A stretch of 64,000 bases of DNA from contig NZ_JACDTY010000004.1 of NCBI RefSeq assembly GCF_013520985.1, positions 124,001 through 188,000 on the forward strand, given 5' to 3'. Source of the DNA: Mesorhizobium neociceri (GTDB lineage: Bacteria > Pseudomonadota > Alphaproteobacteria > Rhizobiales > Rhizobiaceae). Made by a program: the position numbers and the translations under genes. The stretch's first letter is position 1. Every line of letters starts with the position of its first letter. The notes beneath the pieces were generated by a model. That model searched no databases. It had not been told where the DNA came from and saw only the letters and a program-made list of their open reading frames with translations. Below, in pieces: positions 48,450 to 56,879 of this stretch.

Positions 48450-49466
48450 GTGAACGCTGGCCGCATTAATCCTGATTTGACGGCGTTCCTGACATGCCGA
48501 AATGCTGGACATGCGGCCGATGAGGTGGCAGTTTCCCATCATGATGCATTGCTGTTTCCGGGTTCGTTCAAATTGACGACGGCAGCCGAGGATTTTTCGG
48601 TCGTTCCACCCTTCGAAATCCGATCGGGCGCCGAGCAGCGCGTTCCCTTCGTCTTCAACTCACCGCATAGCGGTCGCTATTATCCCGATCGCTTCCTGGC
48701 CATGGCCAGGCTCGACCGCAACGCCATCCGCCGTTCCGAGGATTGCTATGTCGACGAGCTGTTTGGCGGCGCGGTGGCGCTCGGCGCGCCGATGCTGGCA
48801 GCGAATTTTCCGCGCGCCTATCTCGACGTCAATCGCGAACCCTGGGAACTCGACCCGCGCATGTTCGCCGAGCCGGTGCCGTCCTTCTGCAACATCCGCT
48901 CGGCTCGCGTCGCCGGCGGGCTCGGCACCGTGCCCAAGCTGGTGGGCGAGGGGCTCGACATCTATTCCGGCCGCCTGCCGCTGGCGGAGGCCGTGCAGCG
49001 CATCGAGGCCGTCTACAAACCCTATCACGAGACGCTGAAGCGGCTGTTGACCAGAACCCATGCGAGGTTCGGCTATGCCGTGTTGATCGACTGCCATTCG
49101 ATGCCGGCGAGCATCAGGGTGGGCGACAGCGGCCTGCGGCCGGACTTCATCGTCGGCGACCGTTTCGGCATCTCGGCCACCGCCGCGCTCACCGAGACGG
49201 CGATCGGCCTGCTGATCGGCATGGGCTATACCGTCGCCCACAACAAACCCTATGCCGGCGGCTTCATCACCGAGCATTACGGCCGGCCGGCGCGCCATCT
49301 CCACGCGCTGCAGATCGAGGTCAATCGCGGGCTCTACATGAATGAGCGGACGTTCCAGAAATCGGCCGGTTTCGATGCGCTGGCCGACGATATGGCGCGC
49401 TTTTCGGCCGACCTGATGGCGATGCCCGACCATCATTTCATTGACCTGCCGCTGGCGGCCGAATGA
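48450..49466 (+). CDS. N-formylglutamate amidohydrolase
   Basis: About 338 residues from the GTG at 48450 (GGAGGT lies about 15 bases upstream; a start nearer 48573 cannot be excluded). Family motifs: VFNSPHSGRYYP (zinc-ligand His), DCHSMPAS, RPDFIVGDRFG, and HALQIEVNRGLYMNE. It hydrolyses N-formylglutamate to formate and glutamate in one version of histidine degradation. No other hut gene is nearby; the other homologue, at 6896, is a different branch. The 3' region holds a sRNA gene on the opposite strand. Confidence 0.9.
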   Translation: MNAGRINPDLTAFLTCRNAGHAADEVAVSHHDALLFPGSFKLTTAAEDFSVVPPFEIRSGAEQRVPFVFNSPHSGRYYPDRFLAMARLDRNAIRRSEDCYVDELFGGAVALGAPMLAANFPRAYLDVNREPWELDPRMFAEPVPSFCNIRSARVAGGLGTVPKLVGEGLDIYSGRLPLAEAVQRIEAVYKPYHETLKRLLTRTHARFGYAVLIDCHSMPASIRVGDSGLRPDFIVGDRFGISATAALTETAIGLLIGMGYTVAHNKPYAGGFITEHYGRPARHLHALQIEVNRGLYMNERTFQKSAGFDALADDMARFSADLMAMPDHHFIDLPLAAE

Positions 49467-49517
49467 GGCCAAAAAGGGCGACGAGTGATGGTTCTCGCGC
49501 CGAGCATGCGGCGGCGT

Positions 49518-49550
49518 AAAAAAAGACCGCATCGCTTGCACGACACGGTC
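49518..49550 (-). terminator. Terminator of the mmgR-like sRNA
   Basis: GACCGTGTCG-TGCAAG-CGATGCGGTC read on the minus strand, followed by seven T. Strong intrinsic terminator. Confidence 0.85.
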
Positions 49551-49601
49551 GAAGTCTAGGGAGGAAACGCCCAAGGAGGGCATGGACAGGAAAACCTGTC
49601 C
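49518..49601 (-). ncRNA. mmgR/suhB-like small RNA (alpha-r8 type)
   Basis: Minus-strand transcript of about 80 nt: hairpin GGACAGG-TTTT-CCTGTCC (49584-49601), a short GCCC/GGGC hairpin (49569-49581), a single-stranded CCTCCCTAGACTT stretch that looks like an anti-Shine-Dalgarno segment, then a terminator stem (49525-49550, 10 bp with two wobble pairs) and seven T residues. The layout and sequence resemble the sRNA family known as suhB in Rfam and mmgR in Sinorhizobium. It lies just before an inositol-monophosphatase-family gene, the classical location. A TTGACA at 49631-49636 (minus) is a candidate -35 box. Confidence 0.8.
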
Positions 49602-49803
49602 GACAACAAGGTTATTGTGCGATGCACAAATGTCAACCGACTCCACGCTTTTTTAATTCACTCTGATGTGGAAATTGCGTTGGGATGGCGCCGGCGTGAC
49701 ATTTTGGCAACAATTATCTCATTGATAAATCGATAAACTGGCTTGTTTTGGCGCAAAAGTGTCGGCAGACCGGCTCAGGCACTCTGCAATGCGGGAGAAT
49801 CAG

Positions 49804-50577
49804 GTGGACATCAGCATCGATTTCATGCGCCGGATCGCGCAAGCGGCGGCGGCTGAAACCTTGCCGCGTTTCCGCGCGCAGGGCGCGGTGGCCAACAAGG
49901 AAAAAGGCAGTTTCGATCCGGTCACGGAAGCCGACCGCGAGACGGAACGCGCCATCCGGGCGCTGATTTCAGCCGAGTATCCCGATCACGGCATTTTGGG
50001 TGAAGAGCATGGCAGCGAAAACATCTCCTCGAGGCATGTCTGGGTGATCGATCCCATCGATGGCACGCGCGCTTTCATCTCCGGCCTGCCGGTATGGGGG
50101 ACATTGGTGGGGCTCACGGTCGACGGCGATGCTGTCGCCGGCATGATGGCGCAGCCTTTCACCGGGGAGCTGTTCTATGCCAACGCTTCCGGCTCCTACT
50201 ATGAAGGCCCCGGCGGCCCGCGGAAGCTTTCGACCCGCAAGACGACGAAGCTCGACGAGGCTACCTTGTTCACCACCACGCCGGCGCTGTTCAAGGGCGA
50301 GGCGCGCACGCGCTACGATGCGTTCGAGAAACAGATCCAGCTCGCCCGCTACGGAGCCGATTGCTATGCCTTCGCCATGATCGCGTCTGGCAGCGTCGAC
50401 ATCGTCGCCGATCCCGGATTGAAGCCCTATGACATCGTGGCGCTGATCCCGATCATCGAGAAGGCCGGCGGCGTGGTCACCACATTCGAGGGCGGCCCGG
50501 CTGAAAAGGGCGGCGACATACTGGCCGCGGCGACGCCGGAACTCCACGCGGCGGCAATGGCGGCACTGCGCGGCTGA
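49804..50577 (+). CDS. Inositol-monophosphatase-family phosphatase, HisN-like
   Basis: About 257-262 residues. Metal motifs: GEEHG (Glu), DPIDGTRAFISG (two Asp), and the C-terminal ASGSVDIVADPGLKPYDIVALIPIIEKAGG with its Asp. GTRAFISGLP and the GLKPYD form match the histidinol-phosphatase (HisN) subtype. The GTG at 49804 is chosen because GGGAG is 6 bases upstream; an ATG at 49789 is the alternative. It would catalyse L-histidinol phosphate hydrolysis in histidine synthesis. The promoter region overlaps that of the upstream sRNA. Confidence 0.88.
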   Translation: MDISIDFMRRIAQAAAAETLPRFRAQGAVANKEKGSFDPVTEADRETERAIRALISAEYPDHGILGEEHGSENISSRHVWVIDPIDGTRAFISGLPVWGTLVGLTVDGDAVAGMMAQPFTGELFYANASGSYYEGPGGPRKLSTRKTTKLDEATLFTTTPALFKGEARTRYDAFEKQIQLARYGADCYAFAMIASGSVDIVADPGLKPYDIVALIPIIEKAGGVVTTFEGGPAEKGGDILAAATPELHAAAMAALRG

Positions 50578-50590
50578 AATTTCCGCGCAG

Positions 50591-51421
50591 TCAGCGCGGC
50601 TTGATCGAGCGCTGGAATTCCGCCGGCGTTCGTCCATAGACCTGCCTGAACGCTGAACTGAAATGGCTGTGGCTGGAAAAGCCAAGGTCCATGCCGAGCG
50701 TGGTCAGATTGTCGTAGCGACCAAGCAGGTCGAGCGCACGCGCCAGGCGCAGCCGCAGATGATAGCGATAGAGCGGCATCGCCTCGACCTGCTGGAATAC
50801 CTGTGTGAGATAGACCGGCGATACCCCGACCTCAGCGGCGATCTCGGCCAGCGTCCAGCGCCGCGACAGATCCGAGGACAGGACGAGCTTGGCGCGGTCG
50901 ACCAGCTTCTGCCGGCCAGCGCTGGCGCCGGCGGCGTGCGAGGTGCGCTCGCCGAGGGAGCGCCGCACCAGCGTCAGCGCCAGAGTTTCGGCCTCCAGCG
51001 TCTCGGCGATGTTGCGGCTCAGGCTGTGGCGCAGCACCGCCACCAGTGCCTGAGCCCGCGGGTCGACGCGGCGGCGCTGGCGACGAAACGCCAACGCGCT
51101 GCCCGAGCGCAACTGCTCCTTCGGCGTCAATTCCTGTAGTTGCGCCTCCTCGATGACGAGATCGAGGCAGGAATCGCCACCCTCGACGGGGTGGCTGATC
51201 CGGTAGGGCTCGGCCTCATTGAAGAACAGCAACTGGTTGGCTTCGGCGACCGCATCGTTGCGACCGACATGGCGCACGAAGACACCGCGATAGGGAAACA
51301 CCAGATGCGTGGCCGCGGTGCATTCCTCGTCGCTCTTGTGCCGGCATTCGCCGCTGCAGACGACGTCCCGGACCCTGACGGTGCCGGTGTCCAGAAGCGT
51401 CAGTACCGCGAACTGAGACAT
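50591..51421 (-). CDS. AraC-family transcriptional regulator with N-terminal Cys cluster
   Basis: 276 residues. C-terminal double helix-turn-helix: RRWTLAEIAAEVGVSPVYLTQVFQQVEAMPLYRYHLRLRLARALDLLGRYDNLTTLGMDLGFSSHSHFSSAFRQVYGRTPAEFQ in the AraC pattern. The N-terminal domain (residues 1-150) has the unusual cluster C22-x3-C26-x-H28-x5-C34, which might bind metal or sense redox. It ends 13 bp after the HisN-like gene on the opposite strand (convergent). Regulated genes are unknown. Confidence 0.9.
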   Translation of the reverse strand: MSQFAVLTLLDTGTVRVRDVVCSGECRHKSDEECTAATHLVFPYRGVFVRHVGRNDAVAEANQLLFFNEAEPYRISHPVEGGDSCLDLVIEEAQLQELTPKEQLRSGSALAFRRQRRRVDPRAQALVAVLRHSLSRNIAETLEAETLALTLVRRSLGERTSHAAGASAGRQKLVDRAKLVLSSDLSRRWTLAEIAAEVGVSPVYLTQVFQQVEAMPLYRYHLRLRLARALDLLGRYDNLTTLGMDLGFSSHSHFSSAFRQVYGRTPAEFQRSIKPR

Positions 51422-51531
51422 GGTCGTTGCGTTCCCCTTTGCGCCGAAAGCTGTCCCGGCACTTTAGGCGATCGGCCTGCCCAGACCTGTCAGGAGACTT
51501 CACCTGTCAGTGCCTCCGCAACGGCCATGGC

Positions 51532-51768
51532 TCAATCCCACAAATGGCGCATGTATTCGCAGTGGGCTTCGCCCCGCGACAGGCCAATGTCCTTGAGCTG
51601 CTCGTCGGTCATTTCGAGCAAGGCAAGGCGGCTTCGCCGCCTTTCCAGCTGACGGCCGATCCAGTTGGCGGCTGCAATGCCTTGTGTTCGCAAGGACCGC
51701 CAGAAGGTCGTGGATTGGGTTGTGGGTGCCTGTGCCAGGTGCACCATCGTTGCATGATCGGGGCGCAT
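51532..51768 (-). CDS. DUF1127 (YjiS-like) small protein
   Basis: 78 residues ending in the DUF1127 pattern LALLEMTDEQLKDIGLSRGEAHCEY. Alternative starts at M8 (51747) exist. In rhizobia such proteins influence carbon metabolism, phosphate and motility regulation, but no specific role can be given here. It starts 3 bp after the stop of the Cys-rich gene 51772-51942, so the two are probably cotranscribed. Confidence 0.9.
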   Translation of the reverse strand: MRPDHATMVHLAQAPTTQSTTFWRSLRTQGIAAANWIGRQLERRRSRLALLEMTDEQLKDIGLSRGEAHCEYMRHLWD

Positions 51769-51771
51769 CGC

Positions 51772-51942
51772 TCAGGCCTCACCGTTGCCGACCACTGAGG
51801 CGCCGGCCACAGAAGCCCCGGCTTCGTTCAGCGCAATCGCGCATTCCTCGCAGCAGACCTCGACGGTCTTGCCGCCGACCTTGACGCGGATCGGGTTGGC
51901 GTCCAGCTGGCAATCGCAGGCAGCGCAGGTTTTCTCGGTCAT
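51772..51942 (-). CDS. Cys-rich small metal-binding-like protein
   Basis: 56 residues: MTEKTCAACDCQLDANPIRVKVGGKTVEVCCEECAIALNEAG. CxxCxC and CCxxC motifs give a zinc-ribbon/TRASH-like fold. The ATG is preceded by AAGGAGATGACATC. It sits upstream of the DUF1127 gene. Possible metal chaperone or sensor; not characterised here. Confidence 0.8.
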   Translation of the reverse strand: MTEKTCAACDCQLDANPIRVKVGGKTVEVCCEECAIALNEAGASVAGASVVGNGEA

Positions 51943-52116
51943 GATGTCATCTCCTTGGCGTTCAGTTCGACGCGCAGAGATGATCATTTCGGGGCAGAAC
52001 CGGCTGTCAGAATCTTTAGCTCTTTGCGTGCGGCCGGCGCTACCGGGCGGTCCTCCTGACACAAGGCTGTCAGCAGGCATGAACTCGACACGCCGCACCC
52101 CGCGGCGCTGGCGTCG

Positions 52117-53076
52117 TCAGGCAGTGGGGTCGTCGTTGCCGGGAATGAAGGCGTCGAAGGCGGCGAGCAACTGCTCGCGATAGACATCGGCCTCCTGCAG
52201 GATCTCGTGCTGGGCGCCATCGATCATCAGCAGCGAGCCGAGGCGCAGATGCCTGGTGTAGGCTTCCACCGCCTTGGTCGACACGACCCGATCGGCGCCG
52301 GCGGCGATCACCAGCAGCGGCACCTGGATCCTGGCCATGAAGTCCGGCTCGCTGATGACCTCAGCTGCCTTGATGGCGGCCCGCAGCCAGCGGATCGTCG
52401 GGCCGCCGAGCGCCAGTTGTGGATAGTCCTCGTAGATTTTCGTGTTGCGCTGATAGCGCTCAGGGTCCGATGTCACCTTGTTGACGGCAAAAGGCAGGGT
52501 CTGCCTAGGCCTAGGCCCCCAGGCGGCATAGAGCCGGCCAAGGCCGAGAAAGCACAAGAGCGAGCAGACGCGGCGCACCGTTTTTACAGACAGCGGAAAA
52601 TCGGGCACCGTCAGGAATGGCGCTATCAGCACCATGCGGCGCACCCGGTTGACCATCGACGGCGCCGCGAGCAGCGCAATCACGGCTCCGGCTGAGTGGG
52701 CGAGGATGTAGTACGGGCCGCGGCAGTCGGGCAGCACGATGTCCTCGAAGAATTGCTCGAGATCGCCGGTGTAGTCGTAGAAGGAGCGGACATAGCCGCG
52801 TTGCGGGTCGCGGATCAGCCGGTCCGAACCGCCTTGGCCGCGCCAGTCGAGCGTGGCGACGCCGAGGCCGCGATCGGTAAGGTTGCGGATGGTCTCGAAA
52901 TATTTCTCGATGCACTCGTTGCGGCCGGGCAGCAGGACGACGGTGCCCTTCAGCGGCCGGGTGACCGCGGCAAAAAGGCCGTAGCGGATCTTCTTGCCGT
53001 CGCGCGTGGTGAAGAAGCCGCCGGCGACATTTTGCGGCGGCGGATTGCCTGGGGTGGGATGGAAGAGGTCCGTCAT
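52117..53076 (-). CDS. Alpha/beta hydrolase, lysophospholipase-like
   Basis: 319-residue hydrolase of the monoglyceride lipase/lysophospholipase (PldB-like) group. Oxyanion segment LLPGRNECIEKYFETIRNL, DWRGQGGSDR typical of the family, nucleophile elbow AHSAGAVIALL (Ser in A-H-S-A-G), acid LVIAAGADRVVS, and terminal His in IDGAQHEILQE. No signal peptide. It might degrade lysophospholipids or monoglycerides. The intergenic region up to 53536 lies upstream of it. Confidence 0.9.
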   Translation of the reverse strand: MTDLFHPTPGNPPPQNVAGGFFTTRDGKKIRYGLFAAVTRPLKGTVVLLPGRNECIEKYFETIRNLTDRGLGVATLDWRGQGGSDRLIRDPQRGYVRSFYDYTGDLEQFFEDIVLPDCRGPYYILAHSAGAVIALLAAPSMVNRVRRMVLIAPFLTVPDFPLSVKTVRRVCSLLCFLGLGRLYAAWGPRPRQTLPFAVNKVTSDPERYQRNTKIYEDYPQLALGGPTIRWLRAAIKAAEVISEPDFMARIQVPLLVIAAGADRVVSTKAVEAYTRHLRLGSLLMIDGAQHEILQEADVYREQLLAAFDAFIPGNDDPTA

Positions 53077-53187
53077 TCGGCGCTTGCGTCTTCGTGGTGT
53101 CTACCCGGCAGGGCGTCGGCATGGTGATAGACGCCAATGGATGAAAAGCAAAGGGAGGGGCGCCAAGGGGCGGACGAACAACGAGTA

Positions 53188-53224
53188 AGGCCGGAAGCAG
53201 CCTGTGGCGGCGTGCTTCCGGCCT
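53188..53224. repeat. Strong hairpin in the 460-bp region between the hydrolase and hsp20
   Basis: Perfect 12-bp stem (53188-53199 with 53213-53224) with a 13-base loop. Lacks a clear T-tract. The remainder of 53077-53536 has no coding signal that I trust; its 3' end holds the promoter and leader of the heat-shock gene. Confidence 0.5.
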
Positions 53225-53400
53225 CTGTCGATCCGGGAGGAAGGGACGTTACACCCGGTTCGGCCTCGTCGCGGCACCTCATCCGGCGCCGCCTGGTTCT
53301 TTATCCTGGCTGCACTCTAGCGCCGGCCGGCTGAACGGGCGCCGAAGCGGCGGTTCATCTGCCGTTCATCGACGCCTCAAGTCACAGCTCTTCAAAAATC

Positions 53401-53429
53401 CTTGAAATGCGCTTTTGCGCTCCCCAAAT
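53401..53429 (+). promoter_or_regulatory. RpoH (sigma-32) promoter of hsp20
   Basis: CTTGAAA (53401-53407), 14-base spacer, CCCCAAAT (53422-53429) matches the RpoH consensus CTTGAAA-N11-16-CCCCATnT with one mismatch. The expected start near 53437 gives a 5' leader of about 100 nt. Confidence 0.75.
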
Positions 53430-53439
53430 GTCGAAGGCA

Positions 53440-53536
53440 GCCGCCGATGTCGGGGCTGCTGGCCCACCCGAAACGCCTTTCACAGGGTTTCGCACCGGCC
53501 ACACGCAAACCATGTTGCTCAACAGGAGAACACCTC
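53440..53536 (+). promoter_or_regulatory. ROSE-like RNA thermometer in hsp20 leader
   Basis: The leader can fold into several hairpins: GCAGCC/GGCTGC near 53440-53462, GAAACgCCT/AGGgTTTC, and a last hairpin in which TTGCT (53516-53520) faces the ribosome-binding AGGAG (53524-53528). The UUGCU-AGGA pairing with a G opposite G is the hallmark of ROSE thermometers of rhizobial small heat-shock genes. Confidence 0.6.
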
Positions 53537-54004
53537 ATGCGTCACGTTGATTTTTCCCCGCTCTATCGCTCGACCGTCGGCTTCGACCGCCTGTTCACCA
53601 TGCTCGACTCGCTGGCTCAGCCCGATGGCGCGCAGACCTATCCGCCCTACAATATCGAGCGCACCGGCGAGAACGCCTATCGCATCTCGATGGCGGTTGC
53701 TGGCTTCTCGGATGAAGAGATCTCGATCGAAGCCCATCGCAACGTGCTGACCGTCAAGGGTGAGCGCAAGGAAGAGGGCAATGGCGAAGGCTCCGAGCTG
53801 CTCTATCGCGGCATCGCCTCGCGTTCCTTCGAGCGCCGCTTCCAGCTTGCCGACCATGTCGAAGTCGTTGGCGCCACGCTGAAGAATGGCCTGCTCTTCG
53901 TCGATCTCACGCGCAACATCCCCGAGGAGTTGAAGCCGCGCAAGATCGCGATTACCGCGAGCTCCGAGAAGGCCAAGCAGATCGAGGCCAAGAACGCCGC
54001 GTAA
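53537..54004 (+). CDS. Hsp20-family small heat-shock protein
   Basis: 155-residue alpha-crystallin-domain chaperone: MRHVDFSPLYRSTVGFDRLFTMLDSL start, YPPYNIERTGENAYRISMAVAGFSDEEISIE core, and the ending EELKPRKIAI with the conserved I-x-I-like tail. Preceded by an RpoH promoter and ROSE-like leader, so it is expected to be induced by heat at both transcription and translation. Followed by a strong terminator. Confidence 0.95.
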   Translation: MRHVDFSPLYRSTVGFDRLFTMLDSLAQPDGAQTYPPYNIERTGENAYRISMAVAGFSDEEISIEAHRNVLTVKGERKEEGNGEGSELLYRGIASRSFERRFQLADHVEVVGATLKNGLLFVDLTRNIPEELKPRKIAITASSEKAKQIEAKNAA

Positions 54005-54056
54005 TCAAGACGGCGGCGTAATTGCCCAAGGATAGAAGCGTCTCCTCCCGAGACGA

Positions 54057-54084
54057 AAGCGGCGCCGCGAGGCGCCGCTTTTTT
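54057..54084 (+). terminator. Rho-independent terminator after hsp20
   Basis: Perfect 10-bp stem (54057-54066 with 54071-54080, loop GCGA) followed by TTTTTT within the end of the stem and tail. Good intrinsic terminator. Confidence 0.85.
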
Positions 54085-54162
54085 GTTGCGCCGAAGTCTC
54101 TGTCACCCAGAACCACGAGTTCTGGCTCTTTTGCGGCACACGCCGCCTTCCCATGAAGGGCC

Positions 54163-54927
54163 ATGTCTGATCTCTCGGCTGATTTCTCCTTGGCGCTGAC
54201 CGCCACCATTGCCGTCACCTTCCTGCTCGCCGGCATCGTCAAGGGCGTTACCGGCATGGGCCTGCCGACGCTGGCGATGGGGCTGCTCGGCACCATCATG
54301 CCGCCGGTCGCGGCGGCCTCGCTGCTGATCGTGCCATCCTTCGTCACCAACATCTGGCAGCTGTTTGCCGGACCGAGCTTCGCCTCTATCCTCAAGCGGT
54401 TGTGGCTGATGATGATCGGCATCGTTGCCGGCACGCTGGCCGGCTCGTGGCTGCTGGCCAGCGACAACGTCAAATGGACGACCGCTGGCCTCGGCGCGGC
54501 GCTGATCATCTACGCCGCCTATACGCTGTTGGCGCGGCAATTGACGGTTCCGGTGTCGGCCGAGCGCTGGGCGTCGCCCATTGTCGGGTTCCTCACCGGC
54601 CTCGTGACCGGCGGCACCGGCGTGTTCGTCGTTCCTGCCGTGCCCTATATCCAGGCGCTCGCCCTGAGCCGGGACGACCTGATCCAGGCGCTCGGCCTGT
54701 CCTTCACCGTGTCGACTATCGCGCTTGCGGCCGGCCTTGCCTCGCATGGCGCATTCCAGGTCGAGCATATCGCCATGTCGTCGCTGGCGGTCCTGCCGGC
54801 GTTGCTCGGCATGTGGCTGGGACAATTGCTCCGGCAGCGGATCAGCCCGGCGACCTTCCGGCGCTGGTTTCTCATTTTCCTGATCTTGCTTGGCCTGGAG
54901 CTTTTGCTTCGACCCTTCCTTGCCTAG
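54163..54927 (+). CDS. TauE/SafE-family sulfite exporter-like permease
   Basis: 254-residue membrane protein with about eight helices in two repeated halves (GIVKGVTGMGLPTLAMGLLG, then GFLTGLVTGGTGVFVVPAVPYI). The GxTGxG pattern is typical of the TauE/SafE group (formerly DUF81). It may export organosulfur or other small anions. Convergent with the metallo-hydrolase (4-bp overlap). Confidence 0.88.
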   Translation: MSDLSADFSLALTATIAVTFLLAGIVKGVTGMGLPTLAMGLLGTIMPPVAAASLLIVPSFVTNIWQLFAGPSFASILKRLWLMMIGIVAGTLAGSWLLASDNVKWTTAGLGAALIIYAAYTLLARQLTVPVSAERWASPIVGFLTGLVTGGTGVFVVPAVPYIQALALSRDDLIQALGLSFTVSTIALAAGLASHGAFQVEHIAMSSLAVLPALLGMWLGQLLRQRISPATFRRWFLIFLILLGLELLLRPFLA

Positions 54928-55820
54928 TGATCGGTACCGGCTGCGAGAACGGCCTCGACGTTTTGCCGGTGAACGGGGTCGTATAGCGCGAAGTACTCGA
55001 CCGCACCGGTGGCGAACATATCGGCGCCGAAGGTTTTCAGATCCTGCTTCGCCAGATCGGGCTCGTGCCGGCAGCGGAGCAGTTTCTGGACATAGGCTTG
55101 TGTCGCGGTGATGAGGCCTTTGTCGTAGCCGCCTCGTTCTATCGTTTCGAGCGAGCCGTGGTTGGGCAGGATGCGGTCTATCGGCCAGCCGGCCATGCGT
55201 TCGAGATCCACCAGATGCTCGGCCAGCCGATCCGCCTCGCTGACATAGGTGATCGGATCCTCCAGCGTGTCGCCCGCAAGCAGTAGGCCGGTCTTGGGAA
55301 TGAACAGCACCGTGCCGTCATGGCTGTGGATTTCGACCTGGCGCAATTCGACGGCGATCGATCCAACGGTGAGGTCAAGACTGCCTTCGAAGGTCCTGTT
55401 CGGCAGCACGAGCGGCTTGATCGGCGGAACGCCGCCTTCGATCTCGGCCCGATTGTTCGCCAGCGCCGAGGCCGTGAGCTTATTGGCGATGATCTCGCAA
55501 TCCTGAAACACCTCATTGCCGGCAATATGATCGTCATGCCAGTGGCTGAGCACGACCCGGATCGAGCTGACGCCCATGGCTTCGAGCGTCTGCCTGATAG
55601 AGCGCGCATGCGGCAGCGAAATATGCGTGTCGTAGACAAGCGCCTGCGGCCCGTCGACAACGGCATAGGTGCAGATGCCGAGGGCATAGGCGCCGTCGTC
55701 CAGCCAGTTCGGCTCGTCCGACCAGGCGCGAACGCCGTCGATGCGGCCATCGTAGAAGCCGAGCACGTTTGGCGCCGGGCGAACCAGCCGCATGGTCGAG
55801 CCGAGGGGAGGTCTGGTCAT
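54924..55820 (-). CDS. MBL-fold metallo-hydrolase
   Basis: 298-residue metallo-beta-lactamase-fold protein. Metal ligands: SHWHDDHIAG (HxHxDH), HSHDGTVLF, LAGDTLEDP (Asp) and PNHGSLE (His). The specific substrate is not evident; the group includes N-acyl homoserine lactonases, glyoxalase-II-like and other hydrolases. It starts 9 bp after the end of the threonine aldolase gene, so the two are probably in one operon. Confidence 0.9.
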   Translation of the reverse strand: MTRPPLGSTMRLVRPAPNVLGFYDGRIDGVRAWSDEPNWLDDGAYALGICTYAVVDGPQALVYDTHISLPHARSIRQTLEAMGVSSIRVVLSHWHDDHIAGNEVFQDCEIIANKLTASALANNRAEIEGGVPPIKPLVLPNRTFEGSLDLTVGSIAVELRQVEIHSHDGTVLFIPKTGLLLAGDTLEDPITYVSEADRLAEHLVDLERMAGWPIDRILPNHGSLETIERGGYDKGLITATQAYVQKLLRCRHEPDLAKQDLKTFGADMFATGAVEYFALYDPVHRQNVEAVLAAGTDH

Positions 55821-55829
55821 CGGAAAAGC

Positions 55830-56879
55830 TCAGGCGATCATGCGGCCAAGGTGGTCCACCTCTTCAGCGGTCGTCGCGAAGCTGGCGACGAAGCGGTAGA
55901 TTGCTTCATTGTCGCCGAGATGGCCGTCGAAGCTCTGCGGCAGTCCCCATTCATAGAATTTGGCGCCGGCGCCTTGCATTTTTTCCGCCTTGGTACGGTC
56001 GAGAATGGCGAACACTTCATTGGCCTGCGGCAGCCATGCCAGCCGGCCGGCCGGCGCATCCTCGATCGTCGCGGCCAGCCGTGCGGCCATCGCATTGGCG
56101 TGGCGCGCCATCCTCAGCCACAGATCGTCAGCAAAATAGGCCTCGAACTGAGCCGAGATGAAGCGCGCCTTGGAGAAGGTCTGCCCGGCGCGCTGGCGAA
56201 GCAGGCGCAGATCGCGCGCCACGTCGGGGTTGAGGACCACGACCGTGTCGGCCATCCAGCAGCCATTCTTGGTGCCGCCGAAGGAGATGATGTCGACCCC
56301 GCTCTTCCAGGTCATTTCCGCAGGGCTGATGTCCGTCGCCGCAACGGCATTGGCGAAGCGCGCGCCGTCCATGTGCAGCGGCAGCTTGTGACGGCGGGCC
56401 ACCTCGGCGATCGCCTTGATATCGTCGACGGTGTAAACGGTGCCGACTTCGGTCGCCTGGGTGATTGTCACCGCCATCGGCTGTCCGGCGGGGACGAGAT
56501 CCCGCGAATAGCGCTTGATGGCCCCGTCGAGCGCCTGCGGATTGATGCGCCCCAGAGGTCCCGGAACGGGCGACATGCGCGCGCCGCCGGTGTAAAAACC
56601 CGCGGCGCCGAATTCATCGACATTCATATGCGCTTCGGCATGGCAGAAGGCGACGCCGCCGATCCGGTTCAATGACGCCATCGATAGCGCGTTGGCCGCC
56701 GTGCCGGTGGCGACGAAGAACACCGCGACCTCGCGCTCGAAAATCTCGTTGAAGCGCTTGTAGACGGCGCGGTCGAGGTCGCCGTCGCCATAGGCGGTGG
56801 CGATGCCGGCAGCATGGCGGGTCAGGTTGGCCGAGATATCGGGATGGACGCCCGCCCAGTTGTCGGATGCAAAGAACAT
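55830..56879 (-). CDS. Low-specificity L-threonine aldolase (PLP enzyme)
   Basis: 349-residue fold-type I PLP enzyme of the threonine aldolase group. The start MFFASDNWAGVHPDISANLTRH is family-typical, THMNVDE-type residues precede HMDGARFANAV (Asp that holds the PLP nitrogen), and Lys in ISFGGTKNGCW forms the Schiff base. It cleaves L-threonine or allo-threonine to glycine and acetaldehyde. The start at 56879 is chosen over longer in-frame sequence to 56921 that lacks homology. Confidence 0.92.
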   Translation of the reverse strand: MFFASDNWAGVHPDISANLTRHAAGIATAYGDGDLDRAVYKRFNEIFEREVAVFFVATGTAANALSMASLNRIGGVAFCHAEAHMNVDEFGAAGFYTGGARMSPVPGPLGRINPQALDGAIKRYSRDLVPAGQPMAVTITQATEVGTVYTVDDIKAIAEVARRHKLPLHMDGARFANAVAATDISPAEMTWKSGVDIISFGGTKNGCWMADTVVVLNPDVARDLRLLRQRAGQTFSKARFISAQFEAYFADDLWLRMARHANAMAARLAATIEDAPAGRLAWLPQANEVFAILDRTKAEKMQGAGAKFYEWGLPQSFDGHLGDNEAIYRFVASFATTAEEVDHLGRMIA

